From the NCBI GenBank assembly GCA_902786365.1, contig CADACD010000002.1:90707-154706 (forward strand): a DNA stretch of 64,000 nt. The letters run 5' to 3'. The position numbers and the translations under genes are program-made. Source of the DNA: an uncultured Lachnospiraceae bacterium (GTDB lineage Bacteria; Bacillota; Clostridia; Lachnospirales; Lachnospiraceae). Each line of letters begins with the position of its first letter. Position 1 is the first letter of the stretch. The notes beneath the pieces were generated by a model, which worked only from the letters and a program-made list of their open reading frames with translations, did not search any database and was not told the origin of the DNA. Positions 36,619 through 45,132 of the stretch are shown here, in pieces.

Positions 36619-37503
36619 ATGAAAAAATCATCAGTAAGAACAGTTATTTGTATACTTGCGAGTATGCTGCTTTCGATTTTTGTGTCTGTACTTGCTATTA
36701 TGCTTTCCGTTGAGCTTGGTTTTGCAACGAACAATTCGCTTGCTATAGCACTTGATGAAGTGAAATATTATGAAAGATTATATGAAGATTTTATGGACAA
36801 GTGTGAATCAGTTGTCATTCCTGATGGATTGGGAGCAGAAGTGTTTGATGGAGTATTTACCGTTGAACAATTGAAAAGCGATGGAAATGCATATTTGAAT
36901 GCACAATTAAATAGTACAGTTTACAAAATAAATCTTGATTCTTATAAAACAAAACTTACAATCAATATTAAGGAATATGTAGAGAAGAACCAACTTGTTG
37001 CGGATGGAAATGAAGATGAAATCATAGAGGCTATCACAGATAATATTATGGATTATTATATCAAGATGATAAGTATACCATATGCATCTACGATAGGTTC
37101 AATATTTAGAACAATTTCAGCATATTTTCCATATGTGTTTTTTGCGATGCTGATATTTGCAATTATTACCATATGGATTATCAATAAGCAGAATCCACAT
37201 AAGAAAAATAGAGTTTTCAGATATTTGGCATATGCAATAATGTCAGGAGCAATCACAACATTGGTTCCTCCGATTTACTGTATTTATACAAATTTTTATA
37301 CAAAGATACAGGTTTATCCGGGGTATTTGTATGATTTTATTGTGAGATATATAGAAAATGGAATTAGAATTATGCTGATTATCGGAATCATTCTTTTTAT
37401 AGTTGCGATAGCGATGATAGCACTCAGCACTTATATCAAATATAAATATATACATGTAAAGCATCATCACCATCATCATTCAAGTGATGATAGTGAAGCA
37501 TAA
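36619..37503 (+). CDS. Multi-pass membrane protein of the sortase locus, with natural His6 tail
   Basis: A 294-residue membrane protein of unknown family. The first helix (about 8-32, TVICILASMLLSIFVSVLAI) is followed by an extracytoplasmic helical region of about 130 residues (VKYYERLYEDFMDKCESVV..) and then four helices: YVFFAMLIFAIITIWII, YLAYAIMSGAITTLV, a short one, and MLIIGIILFIVAIAMIA. The C-terminus is VKHHHHHHSSDDSEA. AGAAAGG precedes the start at about twelve bases. It follows the sortase by 108 bases and probably belongs to the same transcript, perhaps as an assembly partner. Confidence 0.65.
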   Translation: MKKSSVRTVICILASMLLSIFVSVLAIMLSVELGFATNNSLAIALDEVKYYERLYEDFMDKCESVVIPDGLGAEVFDGVFTVEQLKSDGNAYLNAQLNSTVYKINLDSYKTKLTINIKEYVEKNQLVADGNEDEIIEAITDNIMDYYIKMISIPYASTIGSIFRTISAYFPYVFFAMLIFAIITIWIINKQNPHKKNRVFRYLAYAIMSGAITTLVPPIYCIYTNFYTKIQVYPGYLYDFIVRYIENGIRIMLIIGIILFIVAIAMIALSTYIKYKYIHVKHHHHHHSSDDSEA

Positions 37504-37518
37504 AAATTGATAAAATAA

Positions 37519-37547
37519 TTGACAATAATAAAAAAGTGTTGTATTAT
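37519..37547 (+). promoter_or_regulatory. Promoter of aspS-gatCAB
   Basis: TTGACA (37519-37524) and TATTAT (37542-37547), 17-base spacer. Transcription should begin near 37554, the first base of the hairpin that follows, as at glnA. Confidence 0.7.
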
Positions 37548-37553
37548 AATCCA

Positions 37554-37598
37554 AGAACAAAGGCGTTCTAACTTATTAGGTTAGTGCGTCTTTTTTTT
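37554..37598 (+). promoter_or_regulatory. ANTAR-type antiterminator hairpin overlapping a terminator (aspS leader)
   Basis: A hairpin AGAAC / GTTCT with hexaloop AAAGGC (37554-37569), the same loop as in the glnA leader, with A1 and G4. It overlaps the 5' arm of a terminator: GGCGTTCTAAC (37562-37572) pairs with GTTAGTGCGTC (ending 37590), followed by eight T. The distance from the -10 box to the hairpin matches that of glnA within one base. This makes the aspS operon a likely target of the same ANTAR protein. Confidence 0.68.
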
Positions 37599-37614
37599 GT
37601 TTGTCATTATTATA

Positions 37615-37955
37615 TATTAAATGCTATGAAAGAGACTGGAACAAATGATACCTGACAGGGAAGTGATGCCATAGACTGAGAGCATCATTCAGTGGAGCCT
37701 TGAACCGGAACACTCTGGAGCAGATTTATTGAAAGACAGTTCTATAGGAATTGCTATATGTAATTAAGCAATTGAAATATAGTTGTTTGAGTTTATATAT
37801 TGAAAAAAATGTTGATTAGATAAATACGTTGCACGCGTTAAGTGATGAAGAGTGGAAGATATGATGTATATTTTCTGAATGTGGGTGGTACCACGGATTA
37901 TGTTAATTCGTCCCAAGATACAATTTGATTAGTATCTTGGGATATTTTTATTTGA
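37615..37955 (+). promoter_or_regulatory. T-box riboswitch of aspS-gatCAB
   Basis: The T-box core GTGGGTGGTACCACGG lies at 37881-37896, followed by a terminator with arms TCCCAAGATA (37911-37920) and TATCTTGGGA (37933-37942) and TATTTTTATTT. Stem I covers about 37625-37720, with a distal hairpin GATGC..GCATC around ACTGAGAGC. T-boxes read an uncharged tRNA through a specifier codon and then its free CCA end. On the 3' side of stem I the bases GAAC occur twice (37702-37705 and 37708-37711); each contains GAA (Glu) and AAC (Asn). No GAC (Asp) codon is present there. I cannot fix the specifier without folding. Confidence 0.9.
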
Positions 37956-38028
37956 CAGATATGCTATGACAGGAAAATTTTATTGTAAGAATAAGCTAAG
38001 CCGGAAAGGAAAATGGAGGGAAAGTGAC

Positions 38029-39780
38029 ATGAAACAGGAAAGTATTTACAGAGACTTCACACTTGATAAATTGAGTGAGTCAGATATAGGAAAAGAGATA
38101 AAAATAGCAGGATGGATAGAGAATATTCGTGATCATGGAGGGGTATCGTTTATAGATTTGAGAGACATGTATGGTGTTGTACAGGTCGTACTTAGAGATA
38201 CAAGTTTGCTAGATGGTCTTGTAAAGGAAGATTGTGTATCAGTAAAAGGTCTTGTGGAGAAGCGTGATGAGGAAACATATAATCCTAAGATACCTTCAGG
38301 TACAATAGAGGTAGAGGCGCATGCAATAGAGATACTCGGAAAAGTATACAGTATGCTTCCGTTTGAAATTCAGACATCAAAGGAAATCAGAGAGGATTTG
38401 AGATTAAAATACAGATATCTTGACCTTAGAAACCAGAAAGTAAAAAATAATATGATTTTCCGTTCTAATGTGATATCCTTTTTAAGACAGAAAATGTCAG
38501 AAATGGGATTTTTGGAAATTCAGACACCGATTCTCTGCGCATCTTCTCCAGAGGGAGCAAGAGATTACATTGTTCCATCAAGAAAATACAAAGGAAAGTT
38601 TTACGCACTGCCACAGGCACCACAGCAGTATAAACAGCTTTTGATGGTATCAGGATTTGATAAATATTTTCAGATTGCACCTTGCTTCAGAGATGAGGAT
38701 GCGAGAGCAGACCGTTCACCGGGAGAATTTTATCAGCTTGATTTTGAGATGAGTTTTGCAACACAGGAAGATGTGTTTGAAGTTGGTGAAGAGGTGTTAA
38801 GCGCAACATTTGAAAAATTTGCACCAAAAGGTTATCAGGTGACGAAAGCACCGTATCCGGTTATCAGTTACAAACAGGCAATGCTGGAATTTGGAACTGA
38901 TAAACCAGACCTTAGAAATCCTTTAAGAATTATAGATGTTACAGAATTTTTTAGCAGATGTACTTTTAAGCCGTTTCATAACAAGACGGTAAGAGCGATA
39001 AAAGTTCATGCAGCAATGTCAAAAGGTTTCCATGAAAAACTGCTTTCATTTGCTACGTCCATCGGAATGGGAGGACTTGGTTATCTTGAGGTGATGGAGG
39101 ATTTGTCATACAAAGGACCGATTGATAAATTTATTCCTGATGAGATGAAGAGTGAGCTTATGGAGCTTGCAAAATTAGAAGTCGGTGATACCATCTTTTT
39201 CATTGCAGACAGAGAAGCAAGGGCAAATTATTATGCCGGATGTATTAGAACAGAACTTGGTCAGAAACTTGATTTGATAGAAAAAAATGCTTATCGATTC
39301 TGCTATATCAATGATTTCCCGATGTTTGAGTATGATGAGGAAGAAAAGAAGATTGGATTTACGCATAACCCATTTTCAATGCCACAGGGTGGACTGGAAG
39401 CATTAAATACCAAAAATCCTCTTGATATTCTTGCGTATCAGTATGATATTGTATGTAACGGTGTTGAGTTATCATCAGGTGCGGTGCGAAATCATGATAT
39501 GGAGATTATGGAGAAAGCATTTGAGATAGCAGGCTACAGTAAGGAGGAGTTAAAAAGCAAGTTTGGAGCATTGTATAATGCATTCCAGTATGGTGCACCG
39601 CCTCATGCAGGAATGGCTCCGGGTGTTGACAGGATGATAATGCTTCTCAAAAATGAGGAAAATATAAGGGAAGTAATCCCATTCCCGATGAGTGCAACAG
39701 CACAGGATTTGATGTGTGGAGCACCGGGAGAGGTAACAGAACATCAGTTAAGGGAAGTGCATATCAAGGTAAGGGATTAA
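38029..39780 (+). CDS. aspS: Aspartyl-tRNA synthetase (likely non-discriminating)
   Basis: A 583-residue class IIb synthetase of the bacterial type. An OB-fold anticodon domain (about 1-110) has IAGWIENIRDHGGVSFIDLR. The catalytic core has motif 2 FRDEDARADRSPGEFYQLD and motif 3 GMAPGVDRMIMLL, with the bacterial GAD insertion domain between them (about 280-410). In an operon with gatCAB it probably charges both tRNA-Asp and tRNA-Asn with aspartate; GatCAB then converts Asp-tRNA-Asn to Asn-tRNA-Asn. The ATG at 38029 has GGAGGGAAAG upstream; the frame opens 63 bases earlier without a site. Two leader switches precede it. Confidence 0.95.
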   Translation: MKQESIYRDFTLDKLSESDIGKEIKIAGWIENIRDHGGVSFIDLRDMYGVVQVVLRDTSLLDGLVKEDCVSVKGLVEKRDEETYNPKIPSGTIEVEAHAIEILGKVYSMLPFEIQTSKEIREDLRLKYRYLDLRNQKVKNNMIFRSNVISFLRQKMSEMGFLEIQTPILCASSPEGARDYIVPSRKYKGKFYALPQAPQQYKQLLMVSGFDKYFQIAPCFRDEDARADRSPGEFYQLDFEMSFATQEDVFEVGEEVLSATFEKFAPKGYQVTKAPYPVISYKQAMLEFGTDKPDLRNPLRIIDVTEFFSRCTFKPFHNKTVRAIKVHAAMSKGFHEKLLSFATSIGMGGLGYLEVMEDLSYKGPIDKFIPDEMKSELMELAKLEVGDTIFFIADREARANYYAGCIRTELGQKLDLIEKNAYRFCYINDFPMFEYDEEEKKIGFTHNPFSMPQGGLEALNTKNPLDILAYQYDIVCNGVELSSGAVRNHDMEIMEKAFEIAGYSKEELKSKFGALYNAFQYGAPPHAGMAPGVDRMIMLLKNEENIREVIPFPMSATAQDLMCGAPGEVTEHQLREVHIKVRD

Positions 39781-39855
39781 AACAGGTTAAAAATCGGAAT
39801 TTGGATAAATTTGAGTAAAGTTATGATAAGTGTATATGGAAATGGAGGTAAAATT

Positions 39856-40149
39856 ATGGCAAACGTAATATCAGATGAGACAATTGAGTATGTCGGAATA
39901 CTTGCAAAATTAGAGCTGAATGATGAAGAAAAAGAAAAAGCAAAATTAGATATGGCAAGTATGTTAGATTATATTGATAAACTGAATGAACTTGATACAA
40001 CAGATGTGGAGCCAATGAGCCACGTTTTCCCGGTTAATAATGTGTTTAGAGAGGATATTGTGACAAATGACGATGACAGGGAGAACATATTAAAAAATGC
40101 TCCTGAGGAAAAAAATGGAATGTTCAATGTTCCGAAAACATTTGATTAA
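39856..40149 (+). CDS. gatC: Asp/Glu-tRNA amidotransferase subunit C
   Basis: A 97-residue GatC, the small subunit that wraps around GatA and links it to GatB. It begins [20 protein letters not shown] and contains [23 protein letters not shown] and the closing [16 protein letters not shown], all standard for GatC. The ATG at 39856 has GGAGG; an in-frame TTG 45 bases earlier is not used. It follows aspS by 75 bases and precedes gatA by 26. Confidence 0.94.
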   Translation: MANVISDETIEYVGILAKLELNDEEKEKAKLDMASMLDYIDKLNELDTTDVEPMSHVFPVNNVFREDIVTNDDDRENILKNAPEEKNGMFNVPKTFD

Positions 40150-40175
40150 TTTTTTGACAGGAGGGAAGTTTTAAG

Positions 40176-41633
40176 ATGGATATTTTAGATTATACAGCCG
40201 TTGAACTATCAGATAAAATTAAAAAAAAGGAAGTATCTGTAAAAGAGACTGTGATGGCTGTTTTTGACAGAATAGATAAAATGGAAAGTGAACTAAATTG
40301 TTACGTTGAACTAGACAGATGTAGGGCACTAGAGAGCGCACAAAAGGTGCAGGAAAAGATTGATAATGGAGAGATTACTGGAGAACTTGCCGGTGTTCCG
40401 GTTGCCATTAAAGATAATATATGTACAAAAGGAATACCTACTACATGTTCATCAAAAATATTAAAAAATTTCGTTCCGACATTTTCGGCACAGGCGGTTA
40501 TTAATCTGGAAAATGCGGGAGCAGTCATTATCGGCAAGACAAACATGGATGAGTTTGCCATGGGATCTACAACAGAGACTTCTTGTTATGGTGCAACGAA
40601 AAATCCATGGAATACAGAGCATGTTCCGGGCGGTTCATCAGGCGGTTCAGCAGCAGCAGTAGCAGCGAAAGAATGTTATTATGCATTAGGTTCTGATACG
40701 GGTGGTTCGATAAGACAGCCGGCTGGTTATTGTGGTGTAGTAGGAATGAAGCCGACATATTCGACTGTTTCAAGATATGGATTGATTGCATATGGTTCGT
40801 CACTTGACCAGATTGGACCACTTTGCAAAGATGTTACAGACTGTGCGACAATTCTTGAAGTTATTTCAACACATGATCCTAAGGACTCTACCTCTGTAAA
40901 GAGAGAAGATACAGATTTTACATCTGCACTTATAGATGATGTAAAGGGAATGAAAATAGGTATTCCAAAGGATTATTTTGGAGAAGGAACTGATAAGGAG
41001 GTAAAGGAGGCTGTACTGCGTGCGGCAGAGGTTTTGAAAGAAAAAGGAGCCGTTGTGGAAGAATTTGATTTGAGTCTTGTAGAATATGCGATACCTGCTT
41101 ACTATACGATTGCAGCAGCAGAGGCAAGTTCCAATCTTGAGAGATTTGATGGAATTAAGTATGGTTACAGAACAGAAGAATACGAAGGACTTCACAATAT
41201 GTATAAAAAGACACGTTCGGAAGGCTTTGGAGCCGAGGTAAAAAGGAGAATTATGCTTGGTTCCTTTGTGTTAAGTTCGGGATATTATGATGCCTATTAT
41301 TTGAAGGCGTTAAAGGTAAAAGCATTAATTAAAAAAGCGTTTGATGATGCATTTTCAAAATATGATGTGATACTTGGACCTGTGGCACCAACACCGGCAC
41401 CAAAGCTTGGTGAAAGCCTTGTTGATCCGATAAAAATGTATCAGGGAGATATTGATACAATTTCAGTCAATCTTGCAGGACTTCCGGGAATCAGTCTTCC
41501 TTGTGGATTTAGTAGCAATGGACTTCCGATAGGATTACAGCTGATTGGTGACTGCTTTAAGGAAAAAAATATCATAAGGGCAGCATATGCGTATGAGCAG
41601 GCAAGAGGAAAATTTGTAAAGGAGGACAGATAA
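40176..41633 (+). CDS. gatA: Asp/Glu-tRNA amidotransferase subunit A (glutaminase)
   Basis: A 485-residue amidase-signature enzyme that frees ammonia from glutamine for tRNA amidation. The Ser-cisSer-Lys triad is visible: Lys in GVPVAIKDNI (about 79), the cis-Ser in HVPGGSSGGSAAAVA (about 155) and the nucleophile Ser in SDTGGSIRQPAGYCG (about 178). Later motifs include MLGSFVLSSGYYDAYYLKA and LPGISLPCGF. AGGAGGG lies upstream. It ends one base before the gatB start codon. The need for glutamine gives a reason for control linked to nitrogen supply. Confidence 0.96.
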   Translation: MDILDYTAVELSDKIKKKEVSVKETVMAVFDRIDKMESELNCYVELDRCRALESAQKVQEKIDNGEITGELAGVPVAIKDNICTKGIPTTCSSKILKNFVPTFSAQAVINLENAGAVIIGKTNMDEFAMGSTTETSCYGATKNPWNTEHVPGGSSGGSAAAVAAKECYYALGSDTGGSIRQPAGYCGVVGMKPTYSTVSRYGLIAYGSSLDQIGPLCKDVTDCATILEVISTHDPKDSTSVKREDTDFTSALIDDVKGMKIGIPKDYFGEGTDKEVKEAVLRAAEVLKEKGAVVEEFDLSLVEYAIPAYYTIAAAEASSNLERFDGIKYGYRTEEYEGLHNMYKKTRSEGFGAEVKRRIMLGSFVLSSGYYDAYYLKALKVKALIKKAFDDAFSKYDVILGPVAPTPAPKLGESLVDPIKMYQGDIDTISVNLAGLPGISLPCGFSSNGLPIGLQLIGDCFKEKNIIRAAYAYEQARGKFVKEDR

Positions 41634-41634
41634 C

Positions 41635-43068
41635 ATGACAAGTTATGAAACCGTGATTGGACTGGAAGTGCATGTGGAACTGGCTACAAAAACAAAAATA
41701 TTCTGCGGATGTTCTACAGCATTCGGTGCAGAGCCGAACGCTCATACATGTCCTGTTTGTACCGGAATGCCGGGAAGTCTTCCGGTGTTAAATAAGCAGG
41801 TTGTTGAGTATGCAATGGCAGTTGGATTAGCGACAAATTGTGATATCACCAGGTATTCAAAATTTGACAGAAAGAATTATTTTTATCCTGATAATCCGCA
41901 GAATTATCAGATATCACAGCTGTATCTACCAATCTGCAGGAATGGATATGTGGAAATAGAAGATAAGGATGGAAATCTGAAAAAAATCAGGATTCATGAA
42001 ATTCATATGGAGGAGGATGCTGGAAAATTAATTCATGACGAATGGGATGACTGTTCTTATGTCGATTATAATCGTTCAGGGGTTCCTTTGATTGAAATTG
42101 TGTCAGAGCCTGATATGCGTTCGGCAGAGGAGGTCATTAGTTATCTGGAAAAATTAAGACTGATTATCCAGTATCTTGGGGCTTCTGACTGTAAGTTGAA
42201 TGAGGGTTCGATGAGAGCTGATGTGAATTTATCAGTTCGCAAAGCAGGAACTGATAAGTTTGGTACAAGAACAGAGATGAAGAATCTTAATTCATTTAAA
42301 GCAATTGCAAGAGCAATTGAAAATGAAAGAGAAAGACAGATAGAGCTGATTGAAGATGGAAAACAAGTCGTTCAGGAGACAAGAAGATGGGATGATAACA
42401 AGGAATATTCTTATCCTATGAGATCAAAAGAAGATGCGATGGATTACAGATATTTCCCGGAACCGGATTTGGTGCCGATTGTTATCAGTGATGAGTGGAT
42501 TGAGAAAATAAAGAAGAATCAGCCGGAATTTCGTGATGAGAAAAAGAAGAGGTATATCAGTGAATTTGAAATTCCTGAATATGACGCAGGTATTATCACA
42601 CAAACAAAGCATCTTGCTGATATATTTGAGGAAACAGTCAGTATTGGTGCAAATCCTAAGAAGGTAAGCAATTATCTGATGGGAGAGACAATGAGGCTGT
42701 TAAAGAGCAAGGAAATGGAACCGGAGGAAATAAAATTTTCACCCGAAAATCTTGCAAAGCTTATCAAACTGACAGATGACAACCTGATTAACAGCAGTGT
42801 GGCCAAGGAAGTTTTTGAAAAGGTATTTACAGATGATATTGACCCGGTTGAATACGTGGAGAAAAATGGGTTGAAACAGGATAATGACGAAGGGGGACTT
42901 ACAGAGATTATTAAGGAAGTAATTGAAAACAATCCACAGTCGGTTAATGATTATAAAAATGGTAAAGATAAGGCAATTGGATTTTTGGTCGGACAGACAA
43001 TGAAAGCGACAAAAGGAAAGGCAAATCCGGGAATCATCAATAAGATTTTAAAGGAATTGTTGGGATAG
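41635..43068 (+). CDS. gatB: Asp/Glu-tRNA amidotransferase subunit B
   Basis: A 477-residue GatB that phosphorylates the Asp or Glu on the mischarged tRNA and receives ammonia from GatA. It starts YETVIGLEVHVELATKTKIF and has the zinc site FCGCSTAFGAEPNAHTCPVC, then RKNYFYPDNPQNYQISQ and HMEEDAGKL. The tail/YqeY domain (about 330-477) ends GFLVGQTMKATKGKANPG. The ribosome binding site AAAGGAGG is inside the end of gatA. It is the last gene of the aspS operon. Confidence 0.96.
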   Translation: MTSYETVIGLEVHVELATKTKIFCGCSTAFGAEPNAHTCPVCTGMPGSLPVLNKQVVEYAMAVGLATNCDITRYSKFDRKNYFYPDNPQNYQISQLYLPICRNGYVEIEDKDGNLKKIRIHEIHMEEDAGKLIHDEWDDCSYVDYNRSGVPLIEIVSEPDMRSAEEVISYLEKLRLIIQYLGASDCKLNEGSMRADVNLSVRKAGTDKFGTRTEMKNLNSFKAIARAIENERERQIELIEDGKQVVQETRRWDDNKEYSYPMRSKEDAMDYRYFPEPDLVPIVISDEWIEKIKKNQPEFRDEKKKRYISEFEIPEYDAGIITQTKHLADIFEETVSIGANPKKVSNYLMGETMRLLKSKEMEPEEIKFSPENLAKLIKLTDDNLINSSVAKEVFEKVFTDDIDPVEYVEKNGLKQDNDEGGLTEIIKEVIENNPQSVNDYKNGKDKAIGFLVGQTMKATKGKANPGIINKILKELLG

Positions 43069-43208
43069 ATATATGTAAGATGGTTAATTTTCTGTCAAGC
43101 TGATTTTTATTGAAACTTTTAATAAATTGATACCAGAAAAATGCGGGAATCAAGCTATGATAATAGCAACATAAGGATGATGAATATAAAAATTATGTCA
43201 AAATTAGT

Positions 43209-43237
43209 TTGCTTTTAACAGTGCATTGTATTATAAT
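43209..43237 (+). promoter_or_regulatory. Promoter of purF
   Basis: TTGCTT (43209-43214) and TATAAT (43232-43237), 17-base spacer, about 105 bases before the start codon. No riboswitch or ANTAR-type hairpin is seen in this leader. Confidence 0.65.
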
Positions 43238-43344
43238 CTACAATATATTGTCATTTTAAGAATGCAGAATTATTATCAGGTTTGTTTTCCGCATTATTAT
43301 TTTAAAATTGTTAGCAAATTGTGAAAGATTAGGAGCTGCACGAT

Positions 43345-44805
43345 ATGAAAAATATTCATAAAATAAATGAAATTATGAAACTTGATAATCAGGATGATGC
43401 ACTGCATGAAGAGTGTGGTGTGTTTGGAATGTATGATTTTGATGGTAATAATGTGGCGTCGTCTATATATTATGGGCTTTTTGCATTACAGCACCGCGGA
43501 CAGGAAAGTTGCGGTATAGCAGTAAGTGATACTGAAGGACCAAAAGGTAAGGTGACAGTTCATAAGGATATGGGATTGGTCAATGAGGTGTTTTCACCGG
43601 ATATTCTTGACAGTCTTAAGGGAAATATAGGTGTCGGTCACACAAGATATTCGACAGCAGGGGCGAGTACCAGAGAAAATGCACAACCTCTTGTTTTAAA
43701 TTATGTAAAAGGTATATTGGGATTGGCACATAATGGCAATCTGATTAATGCACTTGAACTGAAGAAGGAATTAGAGTATACAGGAGCAATTTTCCAGACA
43801 ACGATTGATTCGGAAGTTGTTGCCTATCTGATTGCGAGAGCGAGAATTCAGTCGGCATCTGTTGAAGAAGCGGTAAAGATGACAGTTCAGAAGATTAAAG
43901 GTGCGTATTCATTGATTATCATGAGTCCGAGAAAATTGATTGGTGCGCGAGATCCGTTTGGATTTAAGCCGCTTTGTATCGGGAAACGTGACAATGCATA
44001 CATTCTTGCCTCTGAGACTTGCGCGCTTGATACGATAGGTGCAGAGTTTGTAAGAGATGTAAGACCTGGTGAGATAGTAACAATAACAGATGGACAGATA
44101 CTATCAGATACATCACTTTGTCTTCCGGTGGAGAAGGAAGCGAGATGTATTTTTGAATATATTTATTTTTCAAGACCTGACAGCCGGATAGATGGTGTAT
44201 CAGTGTATCAGTCAAGAATTCTGGCAGGTAAATTTTTAGCAATGGACCATCCAGTCGAGGCAGATGTTGTTGTTGGAGTGCCTGAGTCAGGAAATGCAGC
44301 AGCACTCGGATATTCATTACAATCCGGTATTCCGTATGGAACGGCATTCGTAAAGAACAGTTATGTTGGAAGGACATTTATCAAACCAAAACAAAGCAGC
44401 AGGGAGTCGAGTGTCCGTGTTAAGTTGAATGTTCTATCGGATGTAGTAAAGGGAAAGAGAGTTATCATGATTGATGATTCGATTGTGAGAGGTACTACAA
44501 GTGACAGGATTGTTGGGATGTTAAAAGAGGCAGGGGCGATAGAGGTTCATGTGAGAATCAGTTCTCCTCCGTTTATCAGTGAGTGCTATTTCGGGACAGA
44601 TGTACCGTCAAAAGAACAGTTGATTGCACATAACAGAACAGTAGAGGAGATAAGGCAGATTATCGGTGCAGATTCGCTTGGATATCTGGGAATTGATAGA
44701 CTTGGCGAAATGGTATCGGGACTGTCGATATGTACAGGCTGTTTTACGGGAAAATATCCTATGGAACCGCCTAAGGATGATATTCGCGGAGAATTTGAGA
44801 GTTGA
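43345..44805 (+). CDS. purF: Amidophosphoribosyltransferase PurF
   Basis: A 486-residue enzyme that makes phosphoribosylamine from PRPP and glutamine, the first step of purine synthesis. A propeptide of about 23 residues precedes the nucleophile Cys in HEECGVFGMYDF. The glutaminase site has LQHRGQESCGIAV, VGHTRYSTAG and LAHNGNLINA. The PRPP loop is VIMIDDSIVRGTTSDRIV. Iron-sulfur cysteines are in ARCIFEYIYFSRPDS, SECYFGTD and ICTGCFTGKYP, as in the Bacillus-type enzyme. AGGAGCTGC lies upstream. purB and a PurF paralogue follow. Confidence 0.96.
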   Translation: MKNIHKINEIMKLDNQDDALHEECGVFGMYDFDGNNVASSIYYGLFALQHRGQESCGIAVSDTEGPKGKVTVHKDMGLVNEVFSPDILDSLKGNIGVGHTRYSTAGASTRENAQPLVLNYVKGILGLAHNGNLINALELKKELEYTGAIFQTTIDSEVVAYLIARARIQSASVEEAVKMTVQKIKGAYSLIIMSPRKLIGARDPFGFKPLCIGKRDNAYILASETCALDTIGAEFVRDVRPGEIVTITDGQILSDTSLCLPVEKEARCIFEYIYFSRPDSRIDGVSVYQSRILAGKFLAMDHPVEADVVVGVPESGNAAALGYSLQSGIPYGTAFVKNSYVGRTFIKPKQSSRESSVRVKLNVLSDVVKGKRVIMIDDSIVRGTTSDRIVGMLKEAGAIEVHVRISSPPFISECYFGTDVPSKEQLIAHNRTVEEIRQIIGADSLGYLGIDRLGEMVSGLSICTGCFTGKYPMEPPKDDIRGEFES

Positions 44806-44811
44806 GACAGT

Positions 44812-45097
44812 TAAAGAACCAAGCGCGGAAAACAAGTTTTCCTTGCTATTTGGCTTCGCCAAATACCCCTATATAATATCAGCCTCTTACGAGCAAGCAG
44901 GGCGAGTCAGACAATATATGGAGATCAGCCTCTTACGAGCAAGCAGGGCGAGTCAGACAATATATGGAGAGTAAAGAACCAAGCGCGGAAAACAAGTTTT
45001 CCTTGCTATTTGGCTTCGCCAAATACCCCTATATAATATCAGCCTCTTACGAGCAAGCTCGACGAGTCTGATATTATATAGGGGTGCTTGGTTCAGG
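44812..45097 (+). repeat. Nested direct and inverted repeats between purF and purB
   Basis: An 87-base unit occurs at 44812-44898 and 44972-45058 (identical by eye). Between them a 46-base unit is repeated in tandem (44879-44924 and 44925-44970). The second long copy closes into a branched fold: GAACCAAGC (from 44977) pairs with GCTTGGTTC (to 45095), and ACCCCTATATAATATCAG pairs with CTGATATTATATAGGGGT. Between these arms are two more hairpins, GGAAAAC-AA-GTTTTCC and ATTTGGC-TTC-GCCAAAT. The first copy lacks the right arm. The element looks like an RNA-like four-way junction or a palindromic mobile element with an incomplete duplication. Its effect on purB transcription is unknown. Confidence 0.85.
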
Positions 45098-45132
45098 TTT
45101 ATAAAATATATGTATAGAAAGGAAAGTAGAAG

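Noticed and set aside
43238-43344. Purine riboswitch or ANTAR hairpin in the purF leader
   Set aside because: No aptamer core and no AAAGGC hexaloop hairpin; the leader is AT-rich without a terminator.
44666-44974. Open frame of 102 codons over the end of purF and the repeat
   Set aside because: It is a shifted frame of purF that continues into the palindromic repeat; no ribosome binding site and no protein-like sequence.
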